A stretch of DNA of 64,000 nt from positions 59,892,001 to 59,956,000 of the forward strand of contig JBITNC010000001.1 in the NCBI GenBank assembly GCA_050084985.1, in the 5' to 3' direction. The DNA comes from Nageia nagi. Its lineage: Eukaryota; Pinophyta. This document shows, piece by piece, positions 1-10,990 of the stretch. Position numbers and translations under genes: made by a program. Positions within the stretch are counted from its first letter, which is position 1. Every line of letters starts with the position of its first letter. The notes under the pieces were generated by a model. That model had not been told where the DNA came from. It saw only the letters and a program-made list of their open reading frames with translations, and did no database searches.

Positions 1-23
1 GACTATAGGATTTTAATTCATGA

Positions 24-540
24 GTGCATTTTTCAAAAGATTTTTTTCACTTACAAGCTTCAATTAAGACTGCAAGAGATGTGAAGCTGGATCATAAGGA
101 AATTGTTGAGAGCATTCTTAATAATTTGCTTACTAGTTTTGGGTATTTGGTATCAAATTTGCAAACTAATTTGAAGCATGGTAGTTTCAAAGATATTCCC
201 ATTGCTAAAAGGCTTCAAGTACTTATTCCATATGATGTTGATAAGGTATTGGAACTCCTGACAAAGATCAACCTCTACTCACAAAGGATGGTGAGGGAAA
301 GACACAAGGCAAATGGAAGAAAAAAGAAAACAAAGAACAAGGACCAAGATGACAAATGATAATGAAGTTGATGATAAGAAGATGATGGACCTTAGGATAA
401 GAAGAAATTATATTAATGTGGCAAGCGAAATCACAAGGAAAAGAAGTGTAGGAAGAAATTACATGACCAATTAGGAGACCTTCAAGAGAAGCTTGAGGAG
501 TTGAAGTGTAGTTCTCCAAATTAGCTTCTTCTAGTGGCAC
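24..540 (+). pseudogene. copia gag remnant with degenerate zinc knuckle
   Basis: The open segment 24-359 (111 codons) contains the helix-rich pattern of copia gag C-terminal regions: a D-H-K-E-I-V stretch, L-L-T-S-F-G-Y-L-V, then a charged Lys/Arg/Asp-rich tail. After a frame change, 415-520 reads C-G-K-x-N-H-x4-C and then a charged helix (D-Q-L-G-D-L-Q-E-K). This is the second half of a CCHC knuckle in which the first Cys position reads Leu and a stop lies just before the second Cys. Gag would package element RNA in cytoplasmic particles; this copy cannot. The start is uncertain because the 5' end is cut by the window edge. Confidence 0.5.
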
Positions 541-689
541 TATGATAGCAAAGACCTTTCATGATGATGAGATAACATATTCTTATTTAGCTATAACCTT
601 TCCTTCTAATTCGGATTGGTAAATAGATTTAGGTTCTTTAGTTAGAAATTTGAGATATAAAAAAAATCACAATTATAAGGTAAGAAATT

Positions 690-1130
690 ATACCTTCCAA
701 AATGAAAATCGTACTTATAAGGAGAGAACCAAACGTACCAACAAGAAAAAAGACAATTCTTGTAAGAGGGGAATTTTTTTATTTTTTATATTAACAAGAT
801 GGCAAAAGCCTAAATAATACAAAGAGAGACAATCTAGCATAAATTCAACATAGAAACCCTACTACTAAGCTAGATTCTAACTCTATTCACTAAGTCATCT
901 CTTAGAATGAAAAAATAAGAAGATAACCACTTCTTAAATAGAAGTGGAAGAAGGGAGTTGTTTAGTAACTTTCGTATTAAGCTTTGCCACCTTATGTGCA
1001 TAAGTGGAATATCCTCTTAAGACAGATAAAATTACAAATAAATAAATAATAAAGATGAATTACTTTCACCCTACCTAACCTACCATAAATAAAGGTTATA
1101 TGTTTCTAACATGCTTAGGACCATATGGCC
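690..1130. other. unassigned insertion-like segment within the copia relic
   Basis: This AT-rich stretch separates the protease-like and pre-integrase-like remnants, which should lie much closer together. I see no open frame, terminal repeats or target duplication that would name it. It could be an old insertion or simply badly decayed element sequence. Confidence 0.25.
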
Positions 1131-1310
1131 ATGAATAAGAGTTCATTTAATGATTATGAACATGGTTAGAATAAAGGGTTTATGAGAATCAATGATGAGG
1201 GTCTTGCAATTGTTCGAATTAGAGATGTTAAGCACAAGGATGGTCAAATTAGTGATGTCTACTATGTGCTTAGATTAGATGTTAGTTTACTATCCATGTA
1301 CTAGGTGATC

Positions 1311-2100
1311 ATATTGTGACTCATTTGAATGTACTATTATTATGGAGATACCCTTTAGAGCTTAACCATTCGCCCGTATTCTTGCACATAATTTTCTTCT
1401 CTTTGTACATTTATTTTGTTTCAATTATTGCTTCATTTGAAGATCTCATTATATTTAATTCTTTGATAACACTTAACCACTTGTGTGTCTAGATATCTTT
1501 TCAAATCATATTTCTTTTTGAAAATCATTTAATTCCTTAAAATATTAATGCATAACTTAAATAGAATATGATTCCTTAAAGAAAAAATATTACCTACTTG
1601 GAATATAAGGCTTTTTATAAACCCCATATACTATTGTTTTTTAGTATTTAAAGGTTCCACCTTTTTTATAACGTAAACATGTGTAATCTTTATGATGGAA
1701 TTTTTAAGATGATTAGATTTACTCTATGCAGCTTCACACACATCTCTAACAAAATTAAAATAAAATAGTTGAAATAAGAAAATTACTTCAATATGTTTAT
1801 ATATTTTTTAAAAATAGATTCAAGAAAAGCTCAGTATATTACATATAATCATCTGCTTAGAAATGAACAAGTAGAGTACATCCCATGAGTTTTATTCTTG
1901 CCATATCATACAGCAAGAGATTTTATGCACATTTTATTCAATGGAAACTGGTGCATGTCAATACAGAGCAAACTCTCTATTTTGCATGACAGATGAAAGA
2001 TCAATTTTTTCAAGCTCATTGCACTGCCATTCAGTTTTTCCCAGAATTTACGGTGCCAAGCATATTTTGTTTTTAGATCTGAATTAATGTAACTCTACAT
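1311..2100. other. intergenic, no gene seen
   Basis: AT-rich sequence between the copia relic and the 3' end of the MYB gene. No open frame with family resemblance is visible. Minus-strand AATAAA-like hexamers (TTTATT on the plus strand, near 1888 and 1931) could serve as distant polyadenylation signals for the MYB gene, but nothing decides this. Confidence 0.4.
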
Positions 2101-2963
2101 TGTATAAAATGTGATCCAACAATGAGCAGCAAAAGAGGCATCTGCAAGTTGAGAAAAAGACTCCAAACAAAGATTTTTCATATAACCCCACGACCTCCAT
2201 CACAGAAGATAATTGGTGAGTCCATACGCCAAGCCCACTAACCCAGATTGGGTGACTGCCCTTTCGAGTTCAGATTAAAAATATGCGCTTTGCAGCTTTT
2301 ACCTTGAGATAGGCTAAATAGACAGACAACTGGTCCACAGGTCCTTGAAGAGCAGAGCAAATTCATAAGCAGATTTGTTTGAAGACAAAACAGGTTTGCA
2401 ATGAGATGTACCCCTTTTCATGCAGCGGTAGGAAATACAATTGTATCGTTTTTTCCATCCCTCTTAAAGTGTACCTGCAGTTGCACTCTATTGTGCCTAC
2501 AGTCAGCTACCATCTTTTACCTACAAGAAATATCCCTTGCAGATACACCTGCAATTGGGTTCTGATGTGAAGTTAGCATTATGACAATGTAATCTCACCA
2601 TTTGTATCAGCAAAAATCATAATGGAAAACTTGTCAGCGTAAACAAGCCAAATCTTTCCACCATCTTGTTTTGCGTTTTTGCGGATTTACTTATGAATAC
2701 TCCTATGCTCAACTCTTATAGTGCCTGCCTAAGGGGACACATTGTGCAGCTGCAAAACAGTAGTCAGATGCTTCCTAATGTACAACATATGGATCATAAT
2801 TGACAAAATACAAGAGTAACAACGATGGTCTACTCTCCTGCAACCATCTGCATATATACAGAGTAGAAGTTGGTTCCCAAATGACAAAAAAAGCACATTC
2901 ATATTGACCTACCATAAGACCTATGAATACAGAAACCATTGTTTCTGTCAAACCCCTGTTTCA
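2100..2963 (-). other. probable 3' UTR of the MYB gene
   Basis: Sequence directly downstream of the stop codon (minus strand), less AT-rich than the surrounding DNA and without a coding frame of its own. A possible 3'-UTR intron is suggested by a minus-strand donor-like ATG/GTAGGT near 2917 and a pyrimidine-rich acceptor-like TTTTGCAG near 2750. No transcript evidence is available. The short plus-strand open frame at 2379-2570 is not supported as a gene. Confidence 0.35.
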
Positions 2964-5101
2964 TCAATATTGCATGGCAGGCTGTCTAGGGTATCCCATT
3001 TGGGGTACAACTAAAGGTGAATCAGAAATGATAGTTACTGGTGAATGGCCCCCAAGACCCATTTGGGAATATAGACTTAAAGGATATTGAGATAGCATCA
3101 GAGAATTACGATCTACATGAGATCCCATAGTGTTTGAAAGAGGTCCTCGTGCCATTGGAGATGGATATATTAGCAATGGAGATTGACCAATATCTGATGG
3201 TATTGAGGTGGGATTATTCTGCCCACAAATTCCCGATGCTTGTGGTAAAGGAATTGACCTTCTAGCTGCTCCATTTACACTGGTGATATCATGTATGCTG
3301 GCTCTTCGCTTGTCTTTGTTCCCTGAACTAAGACGAATAAAGTACTTCTGAGCATGGCTTGCTACTTGTGTTGGTGTTCTTGAGACCACATAGTTCCTTG
3401 AAATACTTCTCCAGTCACCTTTACCATATTTACTGAGGCCCATCAAAAACAGCCTGCATATAGAGAGTAGGAAACAAATAAACCAGTTTAGCCAGGGTCG
3501 AAGCAGAAGCCGTATCTTTAAAGAAAATCAGCTCACTAGTCCAACAGGTCAACAAACTGGTTATGTCACAAATGTTTGATCCACATTATGATTAGATACT
3601 ACAGTGAGAGCACTACATCAGGTGTTCATTAGCTCACCTGTTCTATCACCTTGCACCATATGGTGATATTGGCAAAGCACTAGCTTTAATAGGTGAACAA
3701 GAAGCAACAAAAAAAAACTATTCGTTAGTTTACTTTACTTAGAATCAACATTTTATCCTAAGGTGATATCAGGCAAGCACTAATCCTAAGTGGAGAATTA
3801 GAAGGAACATAAACATCAACTATGCTACAATATGGTCATTATTCCATATGCTTTTATATAGGGCAATGCATACCATTGCCTATACAGAATGTATATTGGA
3901 GAAACATATAAAATAAAAGTAAAGTCAAAATTTAACTTCTTTTAACTCTATTGGGTTGTTACATTTTTCAAGAATTTTTAAATATCAGCAATGTAAGGGA
4001 TGAGAGTGGAACTTGGGAACTTCCATATGGGTGTCTTCGTACCTCACTTCTTCCTACTCCTCTAACAACCATCAGGTGGAAATTCGAGTAATTAACAGTT
4101 AGACCAACACCACAGTATTCAGATAGGAATATACAACAGTACCTCCATATATAATGCACAAAGTAATTCCAGTTAGCAAAATTAAGTAAACATTTAATGA
4201 AATTTAATTTATCATCGTAACTGCCTATTTGGTTTTCTTCATTTCAAAAACACTATAGTGAAAAAGGCTACCTCCAAATCCTGTGTTAAACTAAGTTCAT
4301 TGATGAGGAAACCTTGCTAACAGAGATGTTCAACTAACTGCTTTGCTTCTGCAATCTTAGAACCAAATAATCAGGCTTGGTAAATAAACCCAGTTTAGTT
4401 TGTGAACTTCAAAACATCTAATGTACTTCTATTCTTGCATTTCCGAGTAGTCTAATTCTTAAAGATCATTGGCCTTGTCACTTAACAGATTAGTAACTGC
4501 ATAACAAAACTGAGCAAACAATATAAAAGGGTAGACGTTTCAAGAAAAATAATTCTTTGATGCCGCCAAAAGACAGATACATGGAGCCTAGAGATGAGTT
4601 AACTCGTCAGAATACTCATTGCTCATAGAAAGTTTGCAGTTAATAAGTATACCTGTGCTCTTCTTCAGTCCAGGGAACACCCTTCTTCCTTTCTTGTTCA
4701 GAGGACTTCGTAGGTGGCCCTTTCCCATTACCCACAAATGATTGCTTCAAACCAGAAAACTCATCTGCTTTCTCTGCTATCCATTCTAATGTATGCGAAG
4801 AATTACTGTAACTAGGTATAGCGACTAGGCCAGCTTCAATAACACTCACGTCCTCTACAAGATCTTCATAATGCTTTTGAACTTCTGTGGCACTTTTTCC
4901 TGGCAGCTTGGCTGCCACCTTTTCCCATCTATCTGGTGTCTCCTTATCATATGTAGCTAGAGCGTTTTCAAAGACTTTGTTCTGCTCCAGTGTCCAGACT
5001 GCTCCTGAAGAATACAACATTGGCCCTTCGGAGGGTAAATCCATATCCCACATGGCAAAATTACTGGAGCTCTGATCAAAATGTGAAAACCGATAAGACA
5101 T
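2964..5101 (-). CDS. DIVARICATA-like (R-R type, SHAQKYF) MYB transcription factor, CDS join(4653..5101, 2964..3453)
   Basis: Nuclear DNA-binding regulator of the DIV/SHAQKYF MYB class. The spliced CDS is 939 nt, 312 residues, close to the roughly 300 usual for the family. MYB/SANT repeat 1 spans about residues 34-84 (W36, W59, Y78). MYB repeat 2 spans about 141-191 (W144, W164) and carries the class signature SHAQKYF at 182-188; family members with this repeat bind TATCCA/GATAA-type sites. [10 protein letters not shown] block joins the linker to repeat 2. The C-terminal part is Pro/Ser/Gly/Met-rich. Exon 1 ends in a GT donor (4652-4651) and exon 2 follows an AG acceptor (3455-3454); the split codon restores Arg150 and the W-T-E-E-E-H-R-L-F-L motif runs across the junction. 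I chose the ATG at 5101, not the upstream in-frame TTG. The frame is intact, so it is probably functional. The target genes cannot be told from sequence. Confidence 0.93.
3454..4652 (-). other. intron 1 of the MYB gene
   Basis: A phase-2 GT-AG intron of 1199 bases that interrupts the second MYB repeat after its E-E-E-H-R motif. The donor reads CACAG/GTATAC and the acceptor TATGCAG/GCTG on the minus strand. I see no mobile element inside it. Open frames such as the one at 3968-4159 lie wholly within the intron and are not supported as genes. Confidence 0.9.
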
Positions 5102-6317
5102 TTGCAAGTAAAGATAGGCTAAATCTCCATTACATATAAGATATAAAACATATGATGATGAAATCTCTGAACCGTAAACTTCTGAATGTGATCACAATCT
5201 TTATCTTACAGAAAATTCAACTACAAACACATTTCAAGTATCACACTCCAATGGAAGGAGAACAATAAAAATGGTTGGTGATGAGTTTTGCCTTGTAAAG
5301 ACGGTTGAGCCACTCCATATGCCGGAAAAAGAATTGTCAAGACTATGAGAGACGGCCTAAAACTCAAAAAGATAAAAGACCCTTACATAAACTTCAAATC
5401 TGACATTCATCAGAAAATTTAAGCAAAAAGAAACATATCCTGAAATTCAAAAATCGAAAAGGCATACAAAGAATATTAAAGTTGAAAAAATCATAATAAT
5501 CTACATAACTAGAAACACAAAAGGATATTCTAATCGTCTAGAGCGCTGTCTAAAAATCATCATCTCTGGGGAATGAGATGTATTTTTGAAAATAAAATTT
5601 AATTCACAGAAAAACAAGAACCCAAAAGAAGAATATATGGTTGTGTTCAAAAGATAACGACTACCTCTCAAAAATGAGCTGGGTCTAAGTCATTAAATCA
5701 CACTCAGAAGCATAAAACCACAAGAGACCTATGAGAAACACTGGAATACACTAGGCACAATTTCAAACAAAGCTGATACACAAACATAATAAACCAAATC
5801 GGGTGCATAATTCCAGATACCCTTTGAATTCAAAAGTTCGCAAAAGGATAACCATTGATCAAAAAGCAATCCTTGTTCAAATACACAAACTGCTTTAATA
5901 CGAAACCTAAGGCTAAGCCTTGAGCAGCAATATACTACAATGAACCTTGCTAGGCCTACAGACTATTCTAGGCCTGATTTAACAAGAGGACTGACATGGC
6001 TGATCTAGTATAAAGTGGTACTGCTGATGTGTACATAATATGACGATCAGAAAAGACCAAATGAATAAACACACCAATGATCATGACTTGCAAAAAAAAC
6101 GGAAAACAACATTGAACCAGACCTAGTCGAAAAGATAAATGACCATAAACCCTCATAAACCCAAAAACAACTATCAATTCAAGCACCCAAACAAGAATTC
6201 ACCAATAAATACAATCAGCAATACCAGTCAGCATATTCAATTTCATGTTTTTTCAACCGCATTAAACTGCAAAAAAACTGAATTTTGACGATTTCCGGGC
6301 ACCGAATTCTTCTCACC
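5102..6317 (-). other. 5' UTR region of the MYB gene, probably containing a 5'-UTR intron
   Basis: There is no coding frame upstream of the start codon, and stops occur in all frames. On the minus strand a strong donor consensus, GAAG/GTGAGAAG, is present with the exon ending at 6317. This suggests a non-coding first exon (about 6318-6540) and a leader intron reaching toward the start codon. Several weak acceptors exist and I could not choose among them. RNA reads spanning 6317 would settle it. Confidence 0.4.
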
Positions 6318-6780
6318 TTCTTAAAATCAATTTCTGGGTACTTCATGCGCGCTGGCAATTTTGGATTCTGGACAAATGGGTCTTCTTAATGTTGGCTTTG
6401 TATTAGTGGGCACTCGTAAAACTTCGATTTCTGTCTAGAAAAATGGATCTACTCTCCTTATCCAATGCTTTTTTCGCGTGCTTTCAAGTGGGTTTTCTGG
6501 TTGTTGCTTCACCTTTTAACTGTACAAATCCTTTTACCAATGAAATTTTATTTTAACCTGTGTGAATCCAAGCCTACCTAGTCAAAGTCCACTAAGCAGG
6601 CCTTAATGCGTTCCTCCATCGCCCTCAAATAGTGGGGAGGCGGCTCAGGCTGGCCGGTCCGAGAACTAACGGTAACGGAGGATCTGTCGTACATTCAAAT
6701 AATGTGGACTTTTTGGAAGTCGGCATAATATAAAGCTAAAGGGTGGGATTTGATTTTTTTTTTTTTGGGATGTTGAAATC
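6318..6780 (-). promoter_or_regulatory. probable promoter and first-exon region of the MYB gene
   Basis: Upstream of the MYB gene on its minus strand the base composition rises locally (6590-6690 is the most GC-rich stretch nearby). TATA-like A/T tracts occur near 6545-6555 and 6727-6735. The transcription start cannot be fixed from sequence. A poly-T run near 6752-6765 and the tandem repeat at 6939 mark the far edge of the gene-like sequence. Confidence 0.35.
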
Positions 6781-6938
6781 AATTTTAAAATGATTCTGCA
6801 GATCTACCATGTGATGTGCCGGCAAAGCGTGGCTCTTTGGGAGGCCTAGGGACAAACTTCTCAATGTCAAATGCGCATGCCACACCCCTCCCTCTATTAT
6901 GAGAGCCCCCATCTCCTGGCTTGGAGGACATCATTTTC

Positions 6939-7316
6939 ATGTTTTTAATAATTAGTTGAGACAAGAAATATGTTTTTTCATAATTTCTTAATGGTAAAAA
7001 CATTCGTGGGAGGGTATAACACATTCCTTCATGAGTCCTCAAATTGATCATGTAGAATGGATAGGAAATTTGCAAAAGTCCAAGAAATTTAATAATTTGT
7101 AAATTAAATAATAATATAAATAGAAGAAATGTTTTTAATAATTAGTTGAGATAAGAAATATGTTTTTCATAATTTCTTAATGATAAAAACAATTGTGGGT
7201 GGATATAACACATTCCTTCATGAGTCCTCAAATTGATCATGTAGAATGGATACGAAATTTTCAAAAGTCAAAGAAATTTAATGATTTGTAAATTAAATAA
7301 TAATATAAATAGAGGA
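6939..7316. repeat. tandem duplication, two ~190-bp units
   Basis: Unit 1 (6939-7128) and unit 2 (7129-7316) align along their whole length with a few substitutions and small indels. Both begin ATGTTTTTAATAATTAG and end in an AT-rich block followed by AGA-G/A-GA. They sit back to back about 600 bases upstream of the likely MYB transcription start. No open frame or terminal repeat marks them as a transposon. Confidence 0.9.
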
Positions 7317-7339
7317 ACAAACATTGGAAAGTCTTTGTT

Positions 7340-8200
7340 ATCTTCATAAAATTTTTATAATTAAGGAGGGTTATCTTCTTTCTGAGAGGGAAATGTCCAT
7401 CAACTTCATCTAATGTATTATTATGAAAATCTTCTTAGTTGATAATTGATTCAATCTCCTTTGGTTGTGTATTAGGATGCATCTCTCTGAATAAGGGAGA
7501 AGCTTAAGAGGTGGCAAGGTGATGCAAAAGGGAGTGATAACATGATAGTGAGCTAAAGTGGCAAAAAGGAGTTATACGACAACATTGATGAGCCTTAGAT
7601 CTATTCTTGAGGAATGCTTCAAAGAGACTTTGCTCATCATGCAAGGGTTATTAATGATCAATAAAAGTTTGAATATGCATAACCTTCATGAGCATCTTGT
7701 TGGTTTGTATAGAGATTTAGAGAAGAGTGTCAAAGATAATAGTAATCTTATTGTATATACTAAAACAAATAGGTGTGTAACTAGAAAAGATAACATCATT
7801 TATAGATTTTCAAATTAAAAAGAGAATGCCAATCTAGAATAAATGCACAACTTCCAAAAAAGAGGAGAGGAGATTTAACGGCTCACAAAGGAGAATCTAA
7901 TGCAAAAGATTAAGAAGGTAAGAAAGGTTTAAACAACAAAAATATTCACTTCCACGTAATTTAAACTTCCAAAAAAAAATGTTTAACATCTTCTAGAACT
8001 TGGCAAAAAGGACGTAGAGGATTACTAATATCGAAAAAGAAGGCTTTAAATAGGAAAACCAAAATCTACTTGCTACAACTCTAAAATAGATATTTAAAAT
8101 TTTTTGAATCTTTGTAGAAGGGACAAAGAGGTTTAATAATGCTGAGAAAGAAAGCTCTAAATAAGAAAGCCAAATTCTTATTTATAGATATTTAATCTTT
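7340..8200 (-). mobile_element. diverged LINE-related repeat (copy A)
   Basis: This segment aligns, with many substitutions and small indels, to 15440-16300, which is the 3' portion of the LINE relic described there. Shared landmarks in the same order are CATGCAAGGG/TTGTGCAAGGGG (about 7638 and 15740), ACTTCCAAAA with a following GAGG block, and TCTAGA followed by a GGATTA-TAATATC block. It has no intact frame; the 86-codon plus-strand open frame at 7558-7818 is chance. Orientation and class are inherited from the other copy. Confidence 0.5.
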
Positions 8201-8560
8201 AATCTTATAAAAAAATTCTTTTAAAAAAATAATACAATAAAATTAATGTATTATACTTATAAGTATTTATAATTACCAAAATTCAATTCTAAATATGAAA
8301 TTAATAAATAAAATTATTCAACTTTGCTATAAACTTTTGAAATCTATTCTTATGTAAATTATTTAATAAATTATAATTATTCTGAACTCTTTTATTTATT
8401 CAAGAATATATACTAAAAAAGTATTATATTTTATTCTTATCTAATAATTTGATTATGACAAATAATTTTTTTTATAATAGATATTAAATTAGGTAAAGGA
8501 AAAAACAAAACGTTGATGGGAAGTGGCATGCCTATGATAGAGATGCTATCAATGGAATCA
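8200..8560. other. AT-rich spacer, no gene seen
   Basis: Very AT-rich sequence with A and T runs. No coding frame, terminal repeat or RNA gene is visible. Confidence 0.5.
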
Positions 8561-8574
8561 AATGGGGATGCCTT

Positions 8575-8935
8575 TGTGTCTCAAGCAAAAATTATTAATA
8601 AAAAGAAATTTGGTGTAGACCCACTTCTCTCTGATGGGTGGTCTTGCGCCCAATCAAGCACAGCATGGTATTTTCTCTTTTGAGATGAAAGCACAAGTGC
8701 GAGAGGGACAAAAGTTGGAAGTCCAAGTGGGTCCCAACCCATCTTGTTTGCAATTGGGTGGTCGGTTTGTCTTCCGGAAGATTCCTCTTCCACCATTGCA
8801 CATAAGTGGGGTTCACTTAGATACTCTCTTCTTTCCAATGCCTTTGCTTCATTGGGTGGCTTCTCTTGAGCTTTTGCTAAGACAAGAAAGAAACACACCA
8901 ACAATCTTCCAAGGCTTTTGACACAATTCTATTGA
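8575..8935. other. less AT-rich island with overlapping open frames, unassigned
   Basis: About 350 bases of visibly higher GC content inside very AT-rich DNA. Open frames run on both strands (8634-8921 plus, 95 codons; 8581-8904 and 8595-8816 minus). The overlap on both strands is what locally low stop density gives by chance, and I recognise no domain. The minus-strand frame starts with a hydrophobic stretch resembling a signal segment (residues 1-12), but no ribosome-context or splice signal supports it. It could be a gene fragment carried by a transposon, an exon of an unrecognised gene, or non-coding. Confidence 0.25.
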
Positions 8936-10720
8936 ACTTTACAAGTGAAAAGGTTATGGAAAGAAGTCATTGTTTTTGTTTTTTCACTCTCATATTTTTT
9001 GCACATTTGAGGAAAATATATGCATAAATGATTGATGGTTAGTGTTATAAATGAATTGGGAAGATAGTTTTAATTTTAGTAATGTGTAAATGGAAGATGG
9101 ATTGATAAAGAGGGAGTTTTATTATGAAAGTTTGAATTTAAATTTTATTTTTTGAAAATTGTTATTGGGATATGTATTTTTAATTAAAACGTTATAATTG
9201 AAAAAAATTCTTTCATCAAAAATATTTAAGATTTGAACTTGAATTTTCTTTAATTATAAATTTAGTATTTATTTTCTTTCTAACTTTAATTTTTAATATT
9301 TGTTTAAAGTTTAAACACCTTTCTTAAATTTATAATTTTTCATATATATGTATAATTGAATGTATATTTTTATTTTTAAGAAAGACAAAAAGTAAGCTTT
9401 AAGCGATCTCACTATATCACAATATCTTTATAGATTTCATGTGTTTTCAACCAAAGAGATAGATCACATTGAATGCACATTTTAAAATGATTGCATATTT
9501 AAAATGGTAAATCAAATACAAAAATATTATAACTAAAATAGATGAATGTGGATTTTAAAATAATTATATTTAATTTAAATGCATATAAATATTTTAATAA
9601 AATTTCTTTGAAAGTTCATGAAAGTTTTGTAAGGTATAAATTCTTTTACGAGTATATATTCTACTTAAAATATCATTAGTAAAATTATTGTTACAACTTT
9701 CATTGGGAGTAAAATCTGTTCATATAAATTTCAAAATGGTTAATTGTTGAAGTTGAATTCAAGAAGATGTTTACATAATTATAAATAGGTTTCGAATTTA
9801 TATAAGCTTATAAATTTGTAAATGGAATATTCACATTATTAATTTGTTGATTAGTTAAGTATTATAATATTTTATAAATTTAATTATTTAATGAAAATAA
9901 TTTATTTTTTATTTAAATTAGTATTATATGTTTTTAAGTTAAAGGATTATCTTTTAATTTTTTATTCATCTATATATTCTTGAATTAAGAATAAAAGGAT
10001 AATGTATCATTAGTGAAATAACAATGTAGAATAATAAATATTTCAACAATTCAAAAATATTTATAAGAGAATTATAAAAATTATAAAAAAATAAAAATTA
10101 TTGTCTTTCAATTTTGGATGAAAATATTAGAAAATTAAAGAAACTATTTAATTTTGGATTAAAATCTAAAGGATTATTAACACTTCTCATTTTTATATTA
10201 AAGTTATTATAATACTATTTATGTCAAATTGTTAGTTATTATTCTTAAATTATCATTCAATCTATTGTAACGTTTCTAAATATTCTAAAATATTAGAGGA
10301 GTTTGAGAAGTAATAGGAATGGTCTATAGAAGGTCCATTGTTACAAGGTAGAACATGTAAAAAAAGTTTCAGTACCCTTCTTCAACATTTAAAAATGGTT
10401 TTAAAAATATTAAAAACAAAATGAATTAGTTTAAAAATATTAAATTTTTTTTATTCATCTTTCTAATACTTAATTGCATTCTGCTTACAAAATTTGGTAT
10501 AAGTTTGAAATTCCTCATTTTTTTTTCATTTTCATCGTATTTTATGCACCACCTAAATTTTGATCTCTTGCCTACTTACCATGAAATAATTAAATCCATA
10601 ATTCTTTGGTATGTTATCTATGATTTTTTTTCTCTTTCATTAATGTGTCCTTATAGTAAAAAAATTCAATTGAGATTTAACTTAAAAAAATAATATTTTT
10701 AATATATTAATATTTAACAT
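8936..10720. other. extremely AT-rich intergenic region
   Basis: Long A/T tracts dominate both strands. The 62-codon frame at 10505-10693 is a low-complexity Phe/Leu/Ile string typical of AT-rich non-coding DNA. Nothing recognisable was found. Such composition is compatible with a matrix-attachment region, but that is only a compositional remark. Confidence 0.5.
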
Positions 10721-10723
10721 TAT

Positions 10724-10990
10724 GTTAGGGGAGTTCAGAAATAATGAAAATATTTTATGGGAAGCCTAGATTCAAATCTCTTTGTTTTTATATGGTAGTA
10801 CCTTTCTCGGAAATTTAAAAAGGGGTTTATAATGCAATATGAAAATATAAAATCGAATCATGTTAGGGGAGTTGGAAAAGTTGAAAACTCTCAAGTGGAA
10901 AAAGAGAGACCCTAGGTTCAAAATTCTCCCCCTCACATGTATGTGGATATGCTAAGTCCAATCATATACTACGTAGAACCCGAGATACAA
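10724..10990 (+). repeat. two tandem SINE-like (tRNA-derived) units
   Basis: Two stretches begin with the same words, ATGTTAGGGGAGTT, at about 10722 and 10859. Each is followed 50-60 bases later by a pol III B-box-like sequence: TAGATTCAAATC near 10768 and AGGTTCAAAATTC near 10914. This spacing and order resemble a tRNA-derived SINE head. No clean poly-A tail or target duplication was found, so the call rests on the shared start and the B-box-like words. Confidence 0.35.

Larger units (their letters stand above)
1..1310 (+). mobile_element. Ty1/copia retrotransposon relic, 5' part (gag to pre-integrase), left edge outside window
   Basis: Decayed polyprotein remnants lie in the order expected for a copia element on the plus strand. 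First comes a gag segment (24-359), then a zinc-knuckle remnant near 415-455, then a protease-like segment near 625 (D-W-stop-I-D-L-G-S, resembling the D-S-G region), then a pre-integrase-like stretch near 1180-1305 that ends with a V-Y-Y-V-L motif. No LTR is visible; the 5' end is beyond the window and the 3' part is lost after about 1310. About 400 bases (690-1130) between the protease-like and pre-integrase-like parts look foreign to the reading frame. The family is inferred from protein pattern only. Confidence 0.6.

Noticed and set aside
2379-2570. 63-codon plus-strand frame as a gene
   Set aside because: It lies in the likely 3' UTR of the MYB gene on the other strand and shows no family resemblance.
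5099-5107. In-frame TTG at 5107 as the MYB start
   Set aside because: Plant nuclear genes start at ATG; the ATG two codons downstream (5101) gives a normal family N terminus.
7558-7818. 86-codon frame as a small gene
   Set aside because: It lies in the diverged LINE-related repeat, opposite to the LINE orientation, and has no counterpart frame in the other copy.
8581-8921. Three overlapping open frames as real genes
   Set aside because: Frames overlap on both strands, as expected from locally low stop density; no domain or splice support.
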